DNA of 64,000 nt from Frankia casuarinae. Its GTDB lineage: Bacteria > Actinomycetota > Actinomycetes > Frankiales > Frankiaceae. A model generated the notes under the pieces. That model was not told the origin of the DNA and made no database searches. It worked only from the letters and a program-made list of their open reading frames with translations. The stretch covers positions 3,472,001 to 3,536,000 of the forward strand of contig NC_007777.1 of NCBI RefSeq assembly GCF_000013345.1, read 5' to 3'. Positions 9,681 through 17,707 of the stretch are shown piece by piece; position 1 is the first letter of the stretch; every line of letters starts with the position of its first letter. A program made the position numbers and the translations under genes.

Positions 9681-10061
9681 ATGACCGAGACGTTGGTCAC
9701 CGACCTGACCGTCCTCGTCCTGAGCCTGCTGGTCGGGTTCGAGGTCATCAGCAAGGTGCCGTCCACCTTGCATACACCGTTGATGTCCGGCGCGAACGCG
9801 ATCCACGGCATCGTCGTCGTCGGCGCGATGCTGGTCGCCGCGACAGCGCACACCCCACTGGGCTACGTCCTGGTGTTCTTCGCCGCCGCGTTCGCCGCGA
9901 TGAACGTGGTGGGCGGCTACGTGGTGACGGACCGGATGCTGGAGATGTTCCACCGGCGCCCGGCCGCGGAGCGAAGCCGGCTCGCAGGGCAGAACCAGCC
10001 GGCAGGGCGGAACCAGCCGGCAGGGCAGAACCAGCCGGCAGTGGGGAGTGAGCGGTCATGA
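9681..10061 (+). CDS. pntAB: NAD(P) transhydrogenase alpha subunit, membrane part (PntAB)
   Basis: 126 residues, mostly three hydrophobic helices with GFEVISKVPSTLHTPLMSGANAIHGIVVVGA, which fits the first part of the proton-conducting membrane domain. The C-terminal tail contains three in-frame copies of an 18-bp repeat (9984-10037, about QNQPAG per unit), an unusual extension beyond the conserved core. Its stop overlaps the pntB start (ATGA at 10058). Confidence 0.93.
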   Translation: MTETLVTDLTVLVLSLLVGFEVISKVPSTLHTPLMSGANAIHGIVVVGAMLVAATAHTPLGYVLVFFAAAFAAMNVVGGYVVTDRMLEMFHRRPAAERSRLAGQNQPAGRNQPAGQNQPAVGSERS

Positions 10062-11479
10062 GCGGCTCGGACACGGCGATCCGCCTGCTGTTCCTGGCCG
10101 CGGCGAGCTGCTTCGTCCTCGGCCTGCACCTGATGAACTCGCCCGCGACCGCCCGCCGGGGCAACCAGCTGTCCGCGGCCGGGATGGTGGCGGCCGTCGG
10201 GACCGCCGTCGGGCTGCTGGCCCGGGACGGCGTCATCACCGCTACCGGCCTGATCGTCCTGATCGCCGGTGTGCTCCTGGGATCCGGCGCGGGCCTGTAT
10301 GCGGCGCGGACCGTGCGGATGACCGCGATGCCGCAGCTGGTCAGCGTGTTCAACGCGGTCGGCGGCGGCGCGGCGGCGCTCGTCGCGTTCGCCGAGGTGG
10401 CGCGGTTGGGCGGCGCGGCCGGGCTGGCCGGGGCCTCCGGTCAGACCACCGTGACCGTCGGCCTCGACGTCGTCATCGGCGCGGTGACCTTCTCCGGCTC
10501 GCTGGTGGCCGCCGGCAAGCTGCAGGGCCTGATCAGTGGCGCGCCGGTGCTGTTCCGCGGCGCCCGACTACTGAACGCCGCGCTGGCCGCGGTCGCCGTG
10601 ACCGGCGTGGCGGCGATCGTCGCTGGTCACGGTGGGACGATCGCGCTGTCGATCGTCGCGGCCGCCGCGCTGGGCTTAGGCGTGACGATGGTGCTGCCGA
10701 TCGGCGGCGCGGACATGCCGGTGGTGATCTCGCTGCTGAACGCGTTCACCGGGACGGCCGTGGCGATGGCCGGTTTCGTGCTCGACAGCACCGTTCTCGT
10801 TATCGCGGGCGCGCTGGTGGGGGCGTCCGGCTCCATCCTCACCGTGCTGATGGCCGAGGCGATGAACCGGTCGATCCCGGCCATCATCGTCGGTGGTTTC
10901 GGCACCGCGGACTCGACCGGAAACGCCGGCGCGGCGGCCTCGGCCCCAGTGCGGTCGGTCGCGGCGGACGACGCGGCCCTGCAGCTGGCGTACGCGTCGA
11001 AGGTCATTATCGTGCCCGGCTACGGGCTTGCGGCGGCGCGGGCCCAGCATGAAGTAGTCGAGCTCGCCGACCTGCTCACGCAGCACGGGGTGGACGTCTG
11101 CTACGCGATCCACCCGGTCGCCGGCAGAATGCCGGGCCACATGAACGTGCTGCTGGCCGAGGCGCACGTCCCCTATCCGCAGATGAAGGAACTGGCCGAG
11201 GTCAACCCCGAGTTCGCGCAGGCCGATGTCGCCCTGGTCGTCGGCGCCAACGACGTGACCAACCCGGCGGCCCGCCGTCCCGGCAACGCGATCTCCGGTA
11301 TGCCGATCCTCGACGTCGACCAGGCGAAGAGCGTCATCGTCATCAAACGCTCCATGGGCCACGGCTACGCCGGCATCGACAACGAGCTGTACACCGACCC
11401 GAAGACCGGAATGCTCTTCAACGACGCGAAAGCCGGCCTGAGCGCGCTCACCGCCGCCATGAAGACACTCGTGCACTGA
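10058..11479 (+). CDS. pntB: NAD(P) transhydrogenase beta subunit (PntB)
   Basis: 473 residues. The N-terminal half is a series of membrane helices, and the C-terminal half is the NADP(H)-binding domain III with VIIVPGYGLAAARAQH, GVDVCYAIHPVAGRMPGHMNVLLAEA, and VIVIKRSMGHGYAGIDNELY, the last lining the NADP pocket. It completes the proton-pumping enzyme with PntAA and PntAB. It starts by ATGA overlap with pntAB, implying translational coupling. Confidence 0.96.
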   Translation: MSGSDTAIRLLFLAAASCFVLGLHLMNSPATARRGNQLSAAGMVAAVGTAVGLLARDGVITATGLIVLIAGVLLGSGAGLYAARTVRMTAMPQLVSVFNAVGGGAAALVAFAEVARLGGAAGLAGASGQTTVTVGLDVVIGAVTFSGSLVAAGKLQGLISGAPVLFRGARLLNAALAAVAVTGVAAIVAGHGGTIALSIVAAAALGLGVTMVLPIGGADMPVVISLLNAFTGTAVAMAGFVLDSTVLVIAGALVGASGSILTVLMAEAMNRSIPAIIVGGFGTADSTGNAGAAASAPVRSVAADDAALQLAYASKVIIVPGYGLAAARAQHEVVELADLLTQHGVDVCYAIHPVAGRMPGHMNVLLAEAHVPYPQMKELAEVNPEFAQADVALVVGANDVTNPAARRPGNAISGMPILDVDQAKSVIVIKRSMGHGYAGIDNELYTDPKTGMLFNDAKAGLSALTAAMKTLVH

Positions 11480-11766
11480 CCTCCCCGGCGGTCCGTCCTC
11501 CCCGGCGGTCCGATGATGCTGCTCGGCCTCTTGGCAGATGGTTCACCAGGCCGTTCCCTGAGCGATCCCGGCTGCACGCGGAGTGGGATGCGGATGTGGA
11601 TAAGGCCCTACGTCGTACCGGGATGGTGTGGTGCGGTGGGTGCGGGTGGGACACTCGTCGGGTGATCGGCGGGGCAGGGTGATCGGCGGGGCAGGGTGAT
11701 CGGCGGGGCAGGGTGATCGGCGGGGCAGGGTGATCGGCGGGGGCACATCGCGCGCAGCCTTCGATC
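11480..11766. other. gap between convergent pntB and catalase, repeats only
   Basis: No gene is seen. The gap holds a 16-bp repeat (CCTCCCCGGCGGTCCG, twice, 11481-11513) and the 17-bp array listed separately. No clear terminator hairpin was found. Confidence 0.6.
11662..11742. repeat. 17-bp tandem repeat (about 5 copies)
   Basis: Copies of GATCGGCGGGGCAGGGT run head to tail in the gap between pntB and the catalase gene. The period is not a multiple of three. Confidence 0.9.
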
Positions 11767-11919
11767 GTGCGCACCTTTCTCACCGAACGCTTTACCGACC
11801 CGTATCTCACCCGGTCCGAAACCGGCTACCAGGAACTACTCGCCACGGTCTCGGCACACCAGGTCCACGCCGCTCGCCGCCGGTACGACACCGGCGGCGA
11901 GCGGCGTGATCACGCGTGA
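11767..11919 (+). CDS. possible 50-residue hypothetical protein
   Basis: GTG-initiated frame reading MRTFLTERFTDPYLTRSETG and ending RRDHA. Its codon choice looks protein-like and it carries plausible aromatic and acidic residues, but there is no clear ribosome binding site and I do not recognise it. It could be a stub of a larger lost gene. Confidence 0.25.
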   Translation: MRTFLTERFTDPYLTRSETGYQELLATVSAHQVHAARRRYDTGGERRDHA

Positions 11920-11996
11920 ACCCGGCCTCCCCGAGGACCTGACAGGCCTTGACCGTCAGTCACGATCTGGCGCATCGGCACCATCGGCACCCGGCC

Positions 11997-14126
11997 CTAC
12001 GCGGCGACGGCCTCCAGCGCGCGGTCGAAGTGCCGATGGGCGGCCACGGCCGTGGCGAACGCGGAACCGAAGTCGCCGAGCACGGACGGCCCCGCAAGGT
12101 CGCGGACCGTCACGATACCCCGGTCGGACACCACCGCGTCACCCTGGTCGGCGACCCGCGCGCCCGGCAAGGATGCGATCTCGAGCAGCGACACCCCCGC
12201 GCCGACCGCGCCGATCGGCTTCGCGTGCTTGTACGCCTCGCCGACGTAGTGCACGGCCTCGCCGTTGTGTGTCAGTGCGGTGACACCGCGCTCGCCCGGG
12301 GCGACGAACACCGCGTCGTAGAGGACCGAGGACATGGTCACCAGCGTTCGGTCCACCGGCAACGCGTCGCCGGACACCGTGGCGAGCATGCCTCCGTGCG
12401 GCGCGAGAACCTCCAGGATCGCGCCCTGTTCGCGCAGCGCGGCGGTGGCCGAACGCAATGCCACCTCGTCCACGCCGTCCGCCGCGAGCACCGCGATCCT
12501 GCGGGTGGCCACCCCGCTGGGCTGGTCGGCCTGACTCAGCGCGGGTGAGGATCGTCCGTGGTTCGGGGTGCTCTCCGGTGGCACCGGCAGTCCGAGGTTC
12601 TCGGCGACCCCGGCCGCGAGTTCGTGGTCCACCTGGGCGAGATGTCCCAGGACACGCTCCTTGATCTGGGTGTAGTCGACCTTGCCGAGCTCAAAGCTGA
12701 ACGCGTCGACGATGTGCCGCCGCTCCCAGGAGGACATGCTGTTCCAGAACAGGGTGGCCTGGCTGTAGAAGTCCTTGAAGCTCTCGCTCCGCTTACGGAT
12801 CGTGTTCCCGTCGACCCGCTCGGCGTAGTGCACGTACCCGCCGTGCGCCGGATCGGAGAGCACCGGGCAACCGCCGCTGATCGAGTTCGGGAAGTACGAC
12901 GTCTGGCTCTGCTGGATGCGATGCTGCCCGTAACCGTCGCGGGAGTTGTTGTGCACCGCCGCGACCGGCCGGTTGACCGGCAGCTGGGCGAAGTTCGGGC
13001 CGCCGAGCCGGATCAGCTGGGTGTCCAGGTAGGAGAACAGCCGGGCCTGCAGCAGCGGGTCGTTCGTGAAGTCGATGCCGGGGACGACGTTCTGTACGCA
13101 GAACGCCACCTGCTCGGTCTCGGCGAAGAAATTGCCGGGGTTGCGGTTGAGCACCAGCCGTCCCACCGGCCGCACCGGCACCCGCTCCTCAGGGATGATC
13201 TTCGTCGCGTCGAGAAGATCGAAGTCGAACGCGTGCTCGTCGGATTCCGGCACGAGCTGCACGCCGAGTTCCCACTCCGGGAACGTACCGTTCTCGATCG
13301 ACTCCCACAGGTCCCGCCGGTTGAAGTCGGGGTCCTTGCCCGCGATCTTCTGTGTCTCGTCCCAGACCAGGGAGTGCGTGCCGAGCTTCGGCCGCCAGTG
13401 GAACTTGACGAAGGTCCCCTGCCCGGCGGCATCGACGAACCGGAAGGTGTGCACGCCGAAGCCCTGCATCATCCGGTAGCTGCGCGGCAGCGCCCGGTCC
13501 GACATCAGCCACATCATCATGTGCATCGACTCGGGGACGAGACTGACGAAGTCCCACAGGGTGTTGTGCGCGGAGGATGCCTGCGGGATCTCGTTGTGCG
13601 GCTCCGGCTTCACCGCATGGACGAAGTCGGGGAACTTGATGCCGTCCTGAATGAAGAACACCGGCATGTTGTTACCGACGAGATCGAAGTTACCCTCCTC
13701 GGTATAAAATTTTACGGCAAATCCGCGTACGTCCCGGACCGTGTCCGCGGAACCGCGGGAACCGCCGACGGTCGAGAACCGTACGAACACCGGGGTACGC
13801 CGGCCGTCCTCGCCCAGGAAGTGCGCCCGGGTCACGTCGGCGAGCGACTCGTACGCCTCGAAGTACCCGTAGGCACCGGCACCACGGGCGTGGACGACCC
13901 GCTCGGGGATGCGCTCGTGATCGAACCGAGTGAGCTTCTCCCGGAAGTGGAAGTCCTCCAGCAGCGTCGGACCGCGTTCCCCCGCCGCGAGCGAGTCGTC
14001 GGTGTGTTCGACACCGATCCCCTGGTCGGTGGTCATGCGGGCGCCGTCGTCGCCGATTCGGACGGCGTCGAGTTGCTGCTGCTTCGCGTCGTCCCGGGGG
14101 AGGCGCGACGTCCCGGGATCGGTCAT
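11997..14126 (-). CDS. katE: large-subunit monofunctional catalase with C-terminal DJ-1-like domain (KatE/HPII type)
   Basis: 709 residues, within the size range of clade 2 large-subunit catalases. The catalytic His lies in [13 protein letters not shown], the distal Asn in [12 protein letters not shown], and the haem-ligand Tyr in [15 protein letters not shown]. After about residue 560 there is a flavodoxin/DJ-1-like domain ([16 protein letters not shown]) typical of these enzymes. It converts H2O2 to water and oxygen in the cytoplasm. The ATG at 14126 has GAGGTGA six bases upstream. It is divergent from the acyl-CoA synthetase-like gene and convergent with pntB. Confidence 0.95.
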   Translation of the reverse strand: MTDPGTSRLPRDDAKQQQLDAVRIGDDGARMTTDQGIGVEHTDDSLAAGERGPTLLEDFHFREKLTRFDHERIPERVVHARGAGAYGYFEAYESLADVTRAHFLGEDGRRTPVFVRFSTVGGSRGSADTVRDVRGFAVKFYTEEGNFDLVGNNMPVFFIQDGIKFPDFVHAVKPEPHNEIPQASSAHNTLWDFVSLVPESMHMMMWLMSDRALPRSYRMMQGFGVHTFRFVDAAGQGTFVKFHWRPKLGTHSLVWDETQKIAGKDPDFNRRDLWESIENGTFPEWELGVQLVPESDEHAFDFDLLDATKIIPEERVPVRPVGRLVLNRNPGNFFAETEQVAFCVQNVVPGIDFTNDPLLQARLFSYLDTQLIRLGGPNFAQLPVNRPVAAVHNNSRDGYGQHRIQQSQTSYFPNSISGGCPVLSDPAHGGYVHYAERVDGNTIRKRSESFKDFYSQATLFWNSMSSWERRHIVDAFSFELGKVDYTQIKERVLGHLAQVDHELAAGVAENLGLPVPPESTPNHGRSSPALSQADQPSGVATRRIAVLAADGVDEVALRSATAALREQGAILEVLAPHGGMLATVSGDALPVDRTLVTMSSVLYDAVFVAPGERGVTALTHNGEAVHYVGEAYKHAKPIGAVGAGVSLLEIASLPGARVADQGDAVVSDRGIVTVRDLAGPSVLGDFGSAFATAVAAHRHFDRALEAVAA

Positions 14127-14250
14127 GATGGTCACCTCGCTGACTACCTGATGCTGTCCGGGCGTACCCGGACCTACCCGCGACGACACGAGTAAACCTC
14201 GCTTCCGGACGGCGTCGCGCCGGCGTCGCGGTCTTCCCCGCCGCCAGCGG

Positions 14251-14295
14251 GAACCAGCGAGGAACCAGCGAGGAACCAGCGACGAACCAGCGAGG
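14251..14295. repeat. 12-bp tandem repeat upstream of the acyl-CoA synthetase-like gene
   Basis: About four copies of GAACCAGCGAGG, one with a variant base. The last copy supplies the GAGGAGG that acts as ribosome binding site for the TTG start at 14305. Confidence 0.85.
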
Positions 14296-14304
14296 AGGCA
14301 TCCG

Positions 14305-16428
14305 TTGCGGGAGAACCTGGCGGAGTCGCGCAGCATCGCCCGGCTACTCCACCCGCGCACGGTCGCCGTGGTGGGGGCGAGCCGCGAGCCGGGCTCGATC
14401 GGTCACGAGATCTTCCGTCGGCTGCTCGCCAGCGAGTTCACCGGCTCTGTCTATCCGGTCAACGCCGCGGCAACCCATGTGGCGTCCGTCTACGCCTACC
14501 GAGACCTGCGCGACGTCCCAGTCGAGATCGACCTCGTGGTCGTCGCGGTGCCGGCGCCACGGGTCGCCGAGGTCATGCGGGCCTGCGCGGAGAAGGGGGT
14601 ACGCGGCGTCATCGTGGTCGCGGCCGGCTTCGCCGACGGGGGTGACGAGGGACGGGCCCGGCTCGCGGACGTTATCCGGATCGCCCGTGACGGCGGCATG
14701 CGACTGATCGGGCCGAACGCGATGGGCGTCATCAACACCGTCCCGACGGTCCGGCTGCACGCCACCTTCGCGGTCGGCGACCCCCCGCCCGGCCGGGTCG
14801 GCCTGTTCACCCAGTCCGGGGCGCTCGCGGGCACGTTCCTCACCGACGCCTCCCGGCGCGCGCTGGGCATCTCCACGTTCGTCTCGATCGGGGACCGCTC
14901 GGACGTCTCCTGCAACGACCTGCTGCGGTACTGGCGCTCCGATCCACGAACCGGCGTGGTCATGCTGCATCTGCAGAGCCTGGGCAACCCACGCCGGTTC
15001 GCCCGGATCGCCCGCGAGCTCAGCCGGCACAAGCCGGTCGTGGCGCTCAAGAGCGGGCGGGAGGCCGCCCACAGCGACATCGGCGCCCTGTTCAGCAGCG
15101 CCGGGGTGATCCGCGTCGACACGTTGAGCCAGCTGTTCGACACGACCCAGCTGCTGGCCTGCCAACCGCTGCCGGCCGGCCGGCGGGTCGGCATCGTCGG
15201 GACCTCCAGCGCGCTCGCGGCGCTCGCCGCCGACGCCTGCCGTACCTACGGGCTCGACGTGCCGGCGCTGTCCGCCTCGACCTGCGCCGGCCTCGCCACG
15301 CTGGTCGGCCATCGGTACGCCACGAACCCCGTCGATCTCGGGCCGCTGGCCGATCCGGACCGGTTCGACGCCGCGCTGCGCGCGGTCGCGGCCTCCGGGG
15401 ACGTCGACGCGATCATCACCCTGGTCACCCCGCACGCGCAGGTCGACCGGCTGGCGAGCTCGGTGCGCGCGGTGGCCGTCGAGAGCGGCCTGCCGCTGCT
15501 CGCCTCCTTTCTCGGGCAGGATGGGATCCCCGCCCAACTGGCTGTCCGGGACGGCTCGGGTACCCCGGGCCCGGGGTCGGTGCCGTCCTACGCCTCGCCG
15601 GAGTCGGCCGCGCTCGCGCTGTCCCGCGCGGCCGACCATGCCGCCTGGCGGGCCCGGGACCAGGGCAGCGTCCCCGTGCTGGCCGGCATCGACCTGGACC
15701 GCGCCCGCGCCGAGGCCGAGCGCTACCCGAAGGACGGGGCGTGGCTGCCCGATGCCGCCGTCGCGACCCTGCTGGCCGGGGTCGGCCTGCGCGCCTGGCC
15801 GAGCCGGCGGGTCGGCGACCAGGCCGAGGCCCTCGCCGCGGCGGAGGCGTTCGGGTGGCCGGTGGCGCTGAAGATCGCCGACGAACGGTTCCGCAGCCGG
15901 CTCGACGTCGGCGCCGTCCAGCTCGGAGTCGACGATGCGGCCGGGCTCACGCAGGCCTGGCAGGCCATCCGCGCCGCCGTCGGGCCGGGCGACATGCTCG
16001 TGCAGCCGATGGCCCCGGCCGGGGTGTCGACCGTGGTGCGGCTGCGGCAGGATCCCATCGTCGGTCCGCTGCTCTCACTGCGCCTGGGCGGGGTCGTCGC
16101 GGACCTGCTCGTCGACCCGCTCTCCCGCACGCTGCCGCTGACCGACCGGGACGCGGCCGAGCTCATCCAGGAGATCCGCGGCAGTGTGCTGCTGCTCGGC
16201 GGCTCCGGGGCGCCCGCCGCCGACACCGACGCCCTGGCCGACCTGCTGCACCGCGTCGCCCGGCTCGGGGAGGAACTGCCGGCCATCGCCGAGATCCTGC
16301 TCGATCCGGTGCTCGTCGGCCGCCGCGGCGTCGTGCTGCTGCACGCCGGCATCCGCCTGCTCCCGCCCGAGACGGAGCCACGGACACTGCCACGGACGCT
16401 GCCGCGCGCGCTCGCCGCCGGCGGTTGA
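14305..16428 (+). CDS. acyl-CoA synthetase (ADP/NDP-forming) family protein
   Basis: 707 residues. N-terminal CoA-binding Rossmann domain (RTVAVVGASREPGSIGHEIFRRL), then succinyl-CoA-ligase-like domains with LFTQSGALAG and a candidate phospho-His in GREAAHSDIGALFSSAG, then an ATP-grasp domain (from about residue 480: FGWPVALKIADE). Related enzymes interconvert acyl-CoA and acid with ADP phosphorylation, and some relatives carry acetyltransferase domains, absent here. The TTG start is supported by GAGGAGG seven bases upstream. The substrate is not predictable from sequence. Confidence 0.85.
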   Translation: MRENLAESRSIARLLHPRTVAVVGASREPGSIGHEIFRRLLASEFTGSVYPVNAAATHVASVYAYRDLRDVPVEIDLVVVAVPAPRVAEVMRACAEKGVRGVIVVAAGFADGGDEGRARLADVIRIARDGGMRLIGPNAMGVINTVPTVRLHATFAVGDPPPGRVGLFTQSGALAGTFLTDASRRALGISTFVSIGDRSDVSCNDLLRYWRSDPRTGVVMLHLQSLGNPRRFARIARELSRHKPVVALKSGREAAHSDIGALFSSAGVIRVDTLSQLFDTTQLLACQPLPAGRRVGIVGTSSALAALAADACRTYGLDVPALSASTCAGLATLVGHRYATNPVDLGPLADPDRFDAALRAVAASGDVDAIITLVTPHAQVDRLASSVRAVAVESGLPLLASFLGQDGIPAQLAVRDGSGTPGPGSVPSYASPESAALALSRAADHAAWRARDQGSVPVLAGIDLDRARAEAERYPKDGAWLPDAAVATLLAGVGLRAWPSRRVGDQAEALAAAEAFGWPVALKIADERFRSRLDVGAVQLGVDDAAGLTQAWQAIRAAVGPGDMLVQPMAPAGVSTVVRLRQDPIVGPLLSLRLGGVVADLLVDPLSRTLPLTDRDAAELIQEIRGSVLLLGGSGAPAADTDALADLLHRVARLGEELPAIAEILLDPVLVGRRGVVLLHAGIRLLPPETEPRTLPRTLPRALAAGG

Positions 16429-16564
16429 GCCCGCTCCTCGGGCGCGGGGGGACTCCTCGCCCGGGGACTGTACGGTCGAGGAGTCAACACCGGCACCAAC
16501 ACCGGCACGGACCCAGCCGGCACGGACCCAGCCGGTACCCGATCCAGCGGATTCGAGGACATGG

Positions 16565-17425
16565 ATGACCGCCCGACAGAGGATCGCGTTCCAGGGCGAG
16601 CGGGGAGCCAACTCCCACATCGCCTGCCGGGACGTCTATCCGGACTACGACGCGGTCCCTTACCAGACCTTCGACGAGTGCTTCTCCGCGCTGGAGGAGG
16701 GTGAGGTGGACCTGGCGATGATCCCGGTGGAGAACTCCACCGCGGGTCGGGTCGCCGACATCCACCATCTGCTCCCCCGCCCCGGGGTGCACATCATCGG
16801 CGAGTACTTCCTGCCGATCCGTCACCAGCTGCTCGGCCTGCCCGGGGTGACCCTCGACGAGGTGAAGACGGTGCACAGCCATCCCCAGGCGCTGGCCCAG
16901 TGCCGGGAGGCGCTGCGCACGCTGGGTCTGACGGCGGTCGCCCACGCCGACACCGCCGGGGCCGCCCGGGAGATCGCCGAGGCCGGCGATCCGGCCAGGG
17001 CCGCGATCGCCTCCCGGCTCGCCGCCGAGGCGTACGGGCTGCAGATCCTCCAGGCCGATCTCGAGGACGCGGAGCACAACACGACGCGGTTCCTGATTCT
17101 GTCCGGCGAGAACCTGCGCGCGGCCGCCGGTGTCGGCCCGATCGTCACGACGTTCTTCTTCAAGGTACACAATCGGCCCGCCGCGCTCTACAAGGCCCTC
17201 GGCGGCTTTGCCACGAACGGGGTCAACATGACCCGCCTGGAAAGCTACATGGTGGGCGGGGGCTTCGTCGCCACCCAGTTCCTCGCCGACATCGAGGGCA
17301 GCCCGGAGGAGCCGGCCGTCGCCCGCGCCTTCGAGGAGCTGTCCTTCTACGCCGACCACCGCATCCTCGGCGTCTACCGGGCGAGCCGGTACCGGGAACG
17401 GATCAGCACCGGTTCCGGGGCCTGA
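16565..17425 (+). CDS. pheA: prephenate dehydratase, proteobacterial-like type
   Basis: 286 residues. The periplasmic-binding-like catalytic domain carries MIPVENSTAGRVADIHHLL and NTTRFLIL, and is followed by an ACT regulatory domain with TTFFFKVHNRPAALYKALGG. It converts prephenate to phenylpyruvate for phenylalanine synthesis. The start FQGERGANSHIACRDV and the ACT segment NMTRLESYMVGGGFVATQF resemble the prephenate dehydratases I associate with alphaproteobacteria rather than the usual actinobacterial form, which hints at transfer or an ancient paralogue. The start is ATG 16565. The gene lies next to the left border of the defence island. Confidence 0.88.
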   Translation: MTARQRIAFQGERGANSHIACRDVYPDYDAVPYQTFDECFSALEEGEVDLAMIPVENSTAGRVADIHHLLPRPGVHIIGEYFLPIRHQLLGLPGVTLDEVKTVHSHPQALAQCREALRTLGLTAVAHADTAGAAREIAEAGDPARAAIASRLAAEAYGLQILQADLEDAEHNTTRFLILSGENLRAAAGVGPIVTTFFFKVHNRPAALYKALGGFATNGVNMTRLESYMVGGGFVATQFLADIEGSPEEPAVARAFEELSFYADHRILGVYRASRYRERISTGSGA

Positions 17426-17472
17426 TCGGCCGCCGGTGGAACGCGCCCCGGCAGAAGCCCGGTAGGAAAGGA

Positions 17473-17491
17473 CCAGCCGCTGCCCGGCTGG
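17473..17491. terminator. terminator-like hairpin after pheA
   Basis: CCAGCCG and CGGCTGG are separated by a 5-base loop. There is no T-run. It ends right where the left flanking repeat begins. Confidence 0.45.
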
Positions 17492-17582
17492 CCCCCGATG
17501 CCCGCCGGTCCAGATCTCACCGCGCCGCGGTGGCCTCACCCGGCGGCGTCGGCGAGATTGGGCAGCCCCGACACCGCTGGAG
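17489..17582. repeat. left copy of the direct repeat bracketing the BREX operon (dead toxin/antitoxin junction)
   Basis: Bases 17507-17577 (71 bp) are identical to 36012-36082, and similarity extends to about 90 bp with small gaps. On the minus strand the copy still encodes the antitoxin C-terminus (AVSGLPNLADAAG, stop) and the toxin start (RPPRRGEIWT). An extra base then shifts the toxin frame, and nothing of the toxin or antitoxin body remains on either side. Confidence 0.92.
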
Positions 17583-17614
17583 CCCATCGCGGGACGGCCT
17601 ACCCACAGCACTGG

Positions 17615-17645
17615 TTGCAAGCACCTGCAGCCACAGAGATACGAT
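17615..17645 (+). promoter_or_regulatory. candidate promoter of the BREX operon
   Basis: TTGCAA at 17615-17620 and TACGAT at 17640-17645 with 19-base spacing, in the short AT-richer stretch between the flanking repeat and pglW. It is the only promoter-like pair I see there, and the long spacer makes it tentative. Confidence 0.3.
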
Positions 17646-17707
17646 TCAAGATCTTTGGACTGTGCCGGTCCGGTTCCGGGCCCGGCCGCGCATCGGGGGA
17701 GGGCCCA

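Noticed and set aside
12558-14195. Long plus-strand frame opposite the catalase gene
   Set aside because: It is the antisense of katE, which carries all catalase motifs. High GC at third codon positions keeps the opposite frame open.
17498-17707. N-terminal extension of PglW into the flanking repeat
   Set aside because: The frame is open, but those residues are a plus-strand reading of the toxin/antitoxin fossil. TTG 17708 has a good ribosome binding site and matches the family N-terminus.
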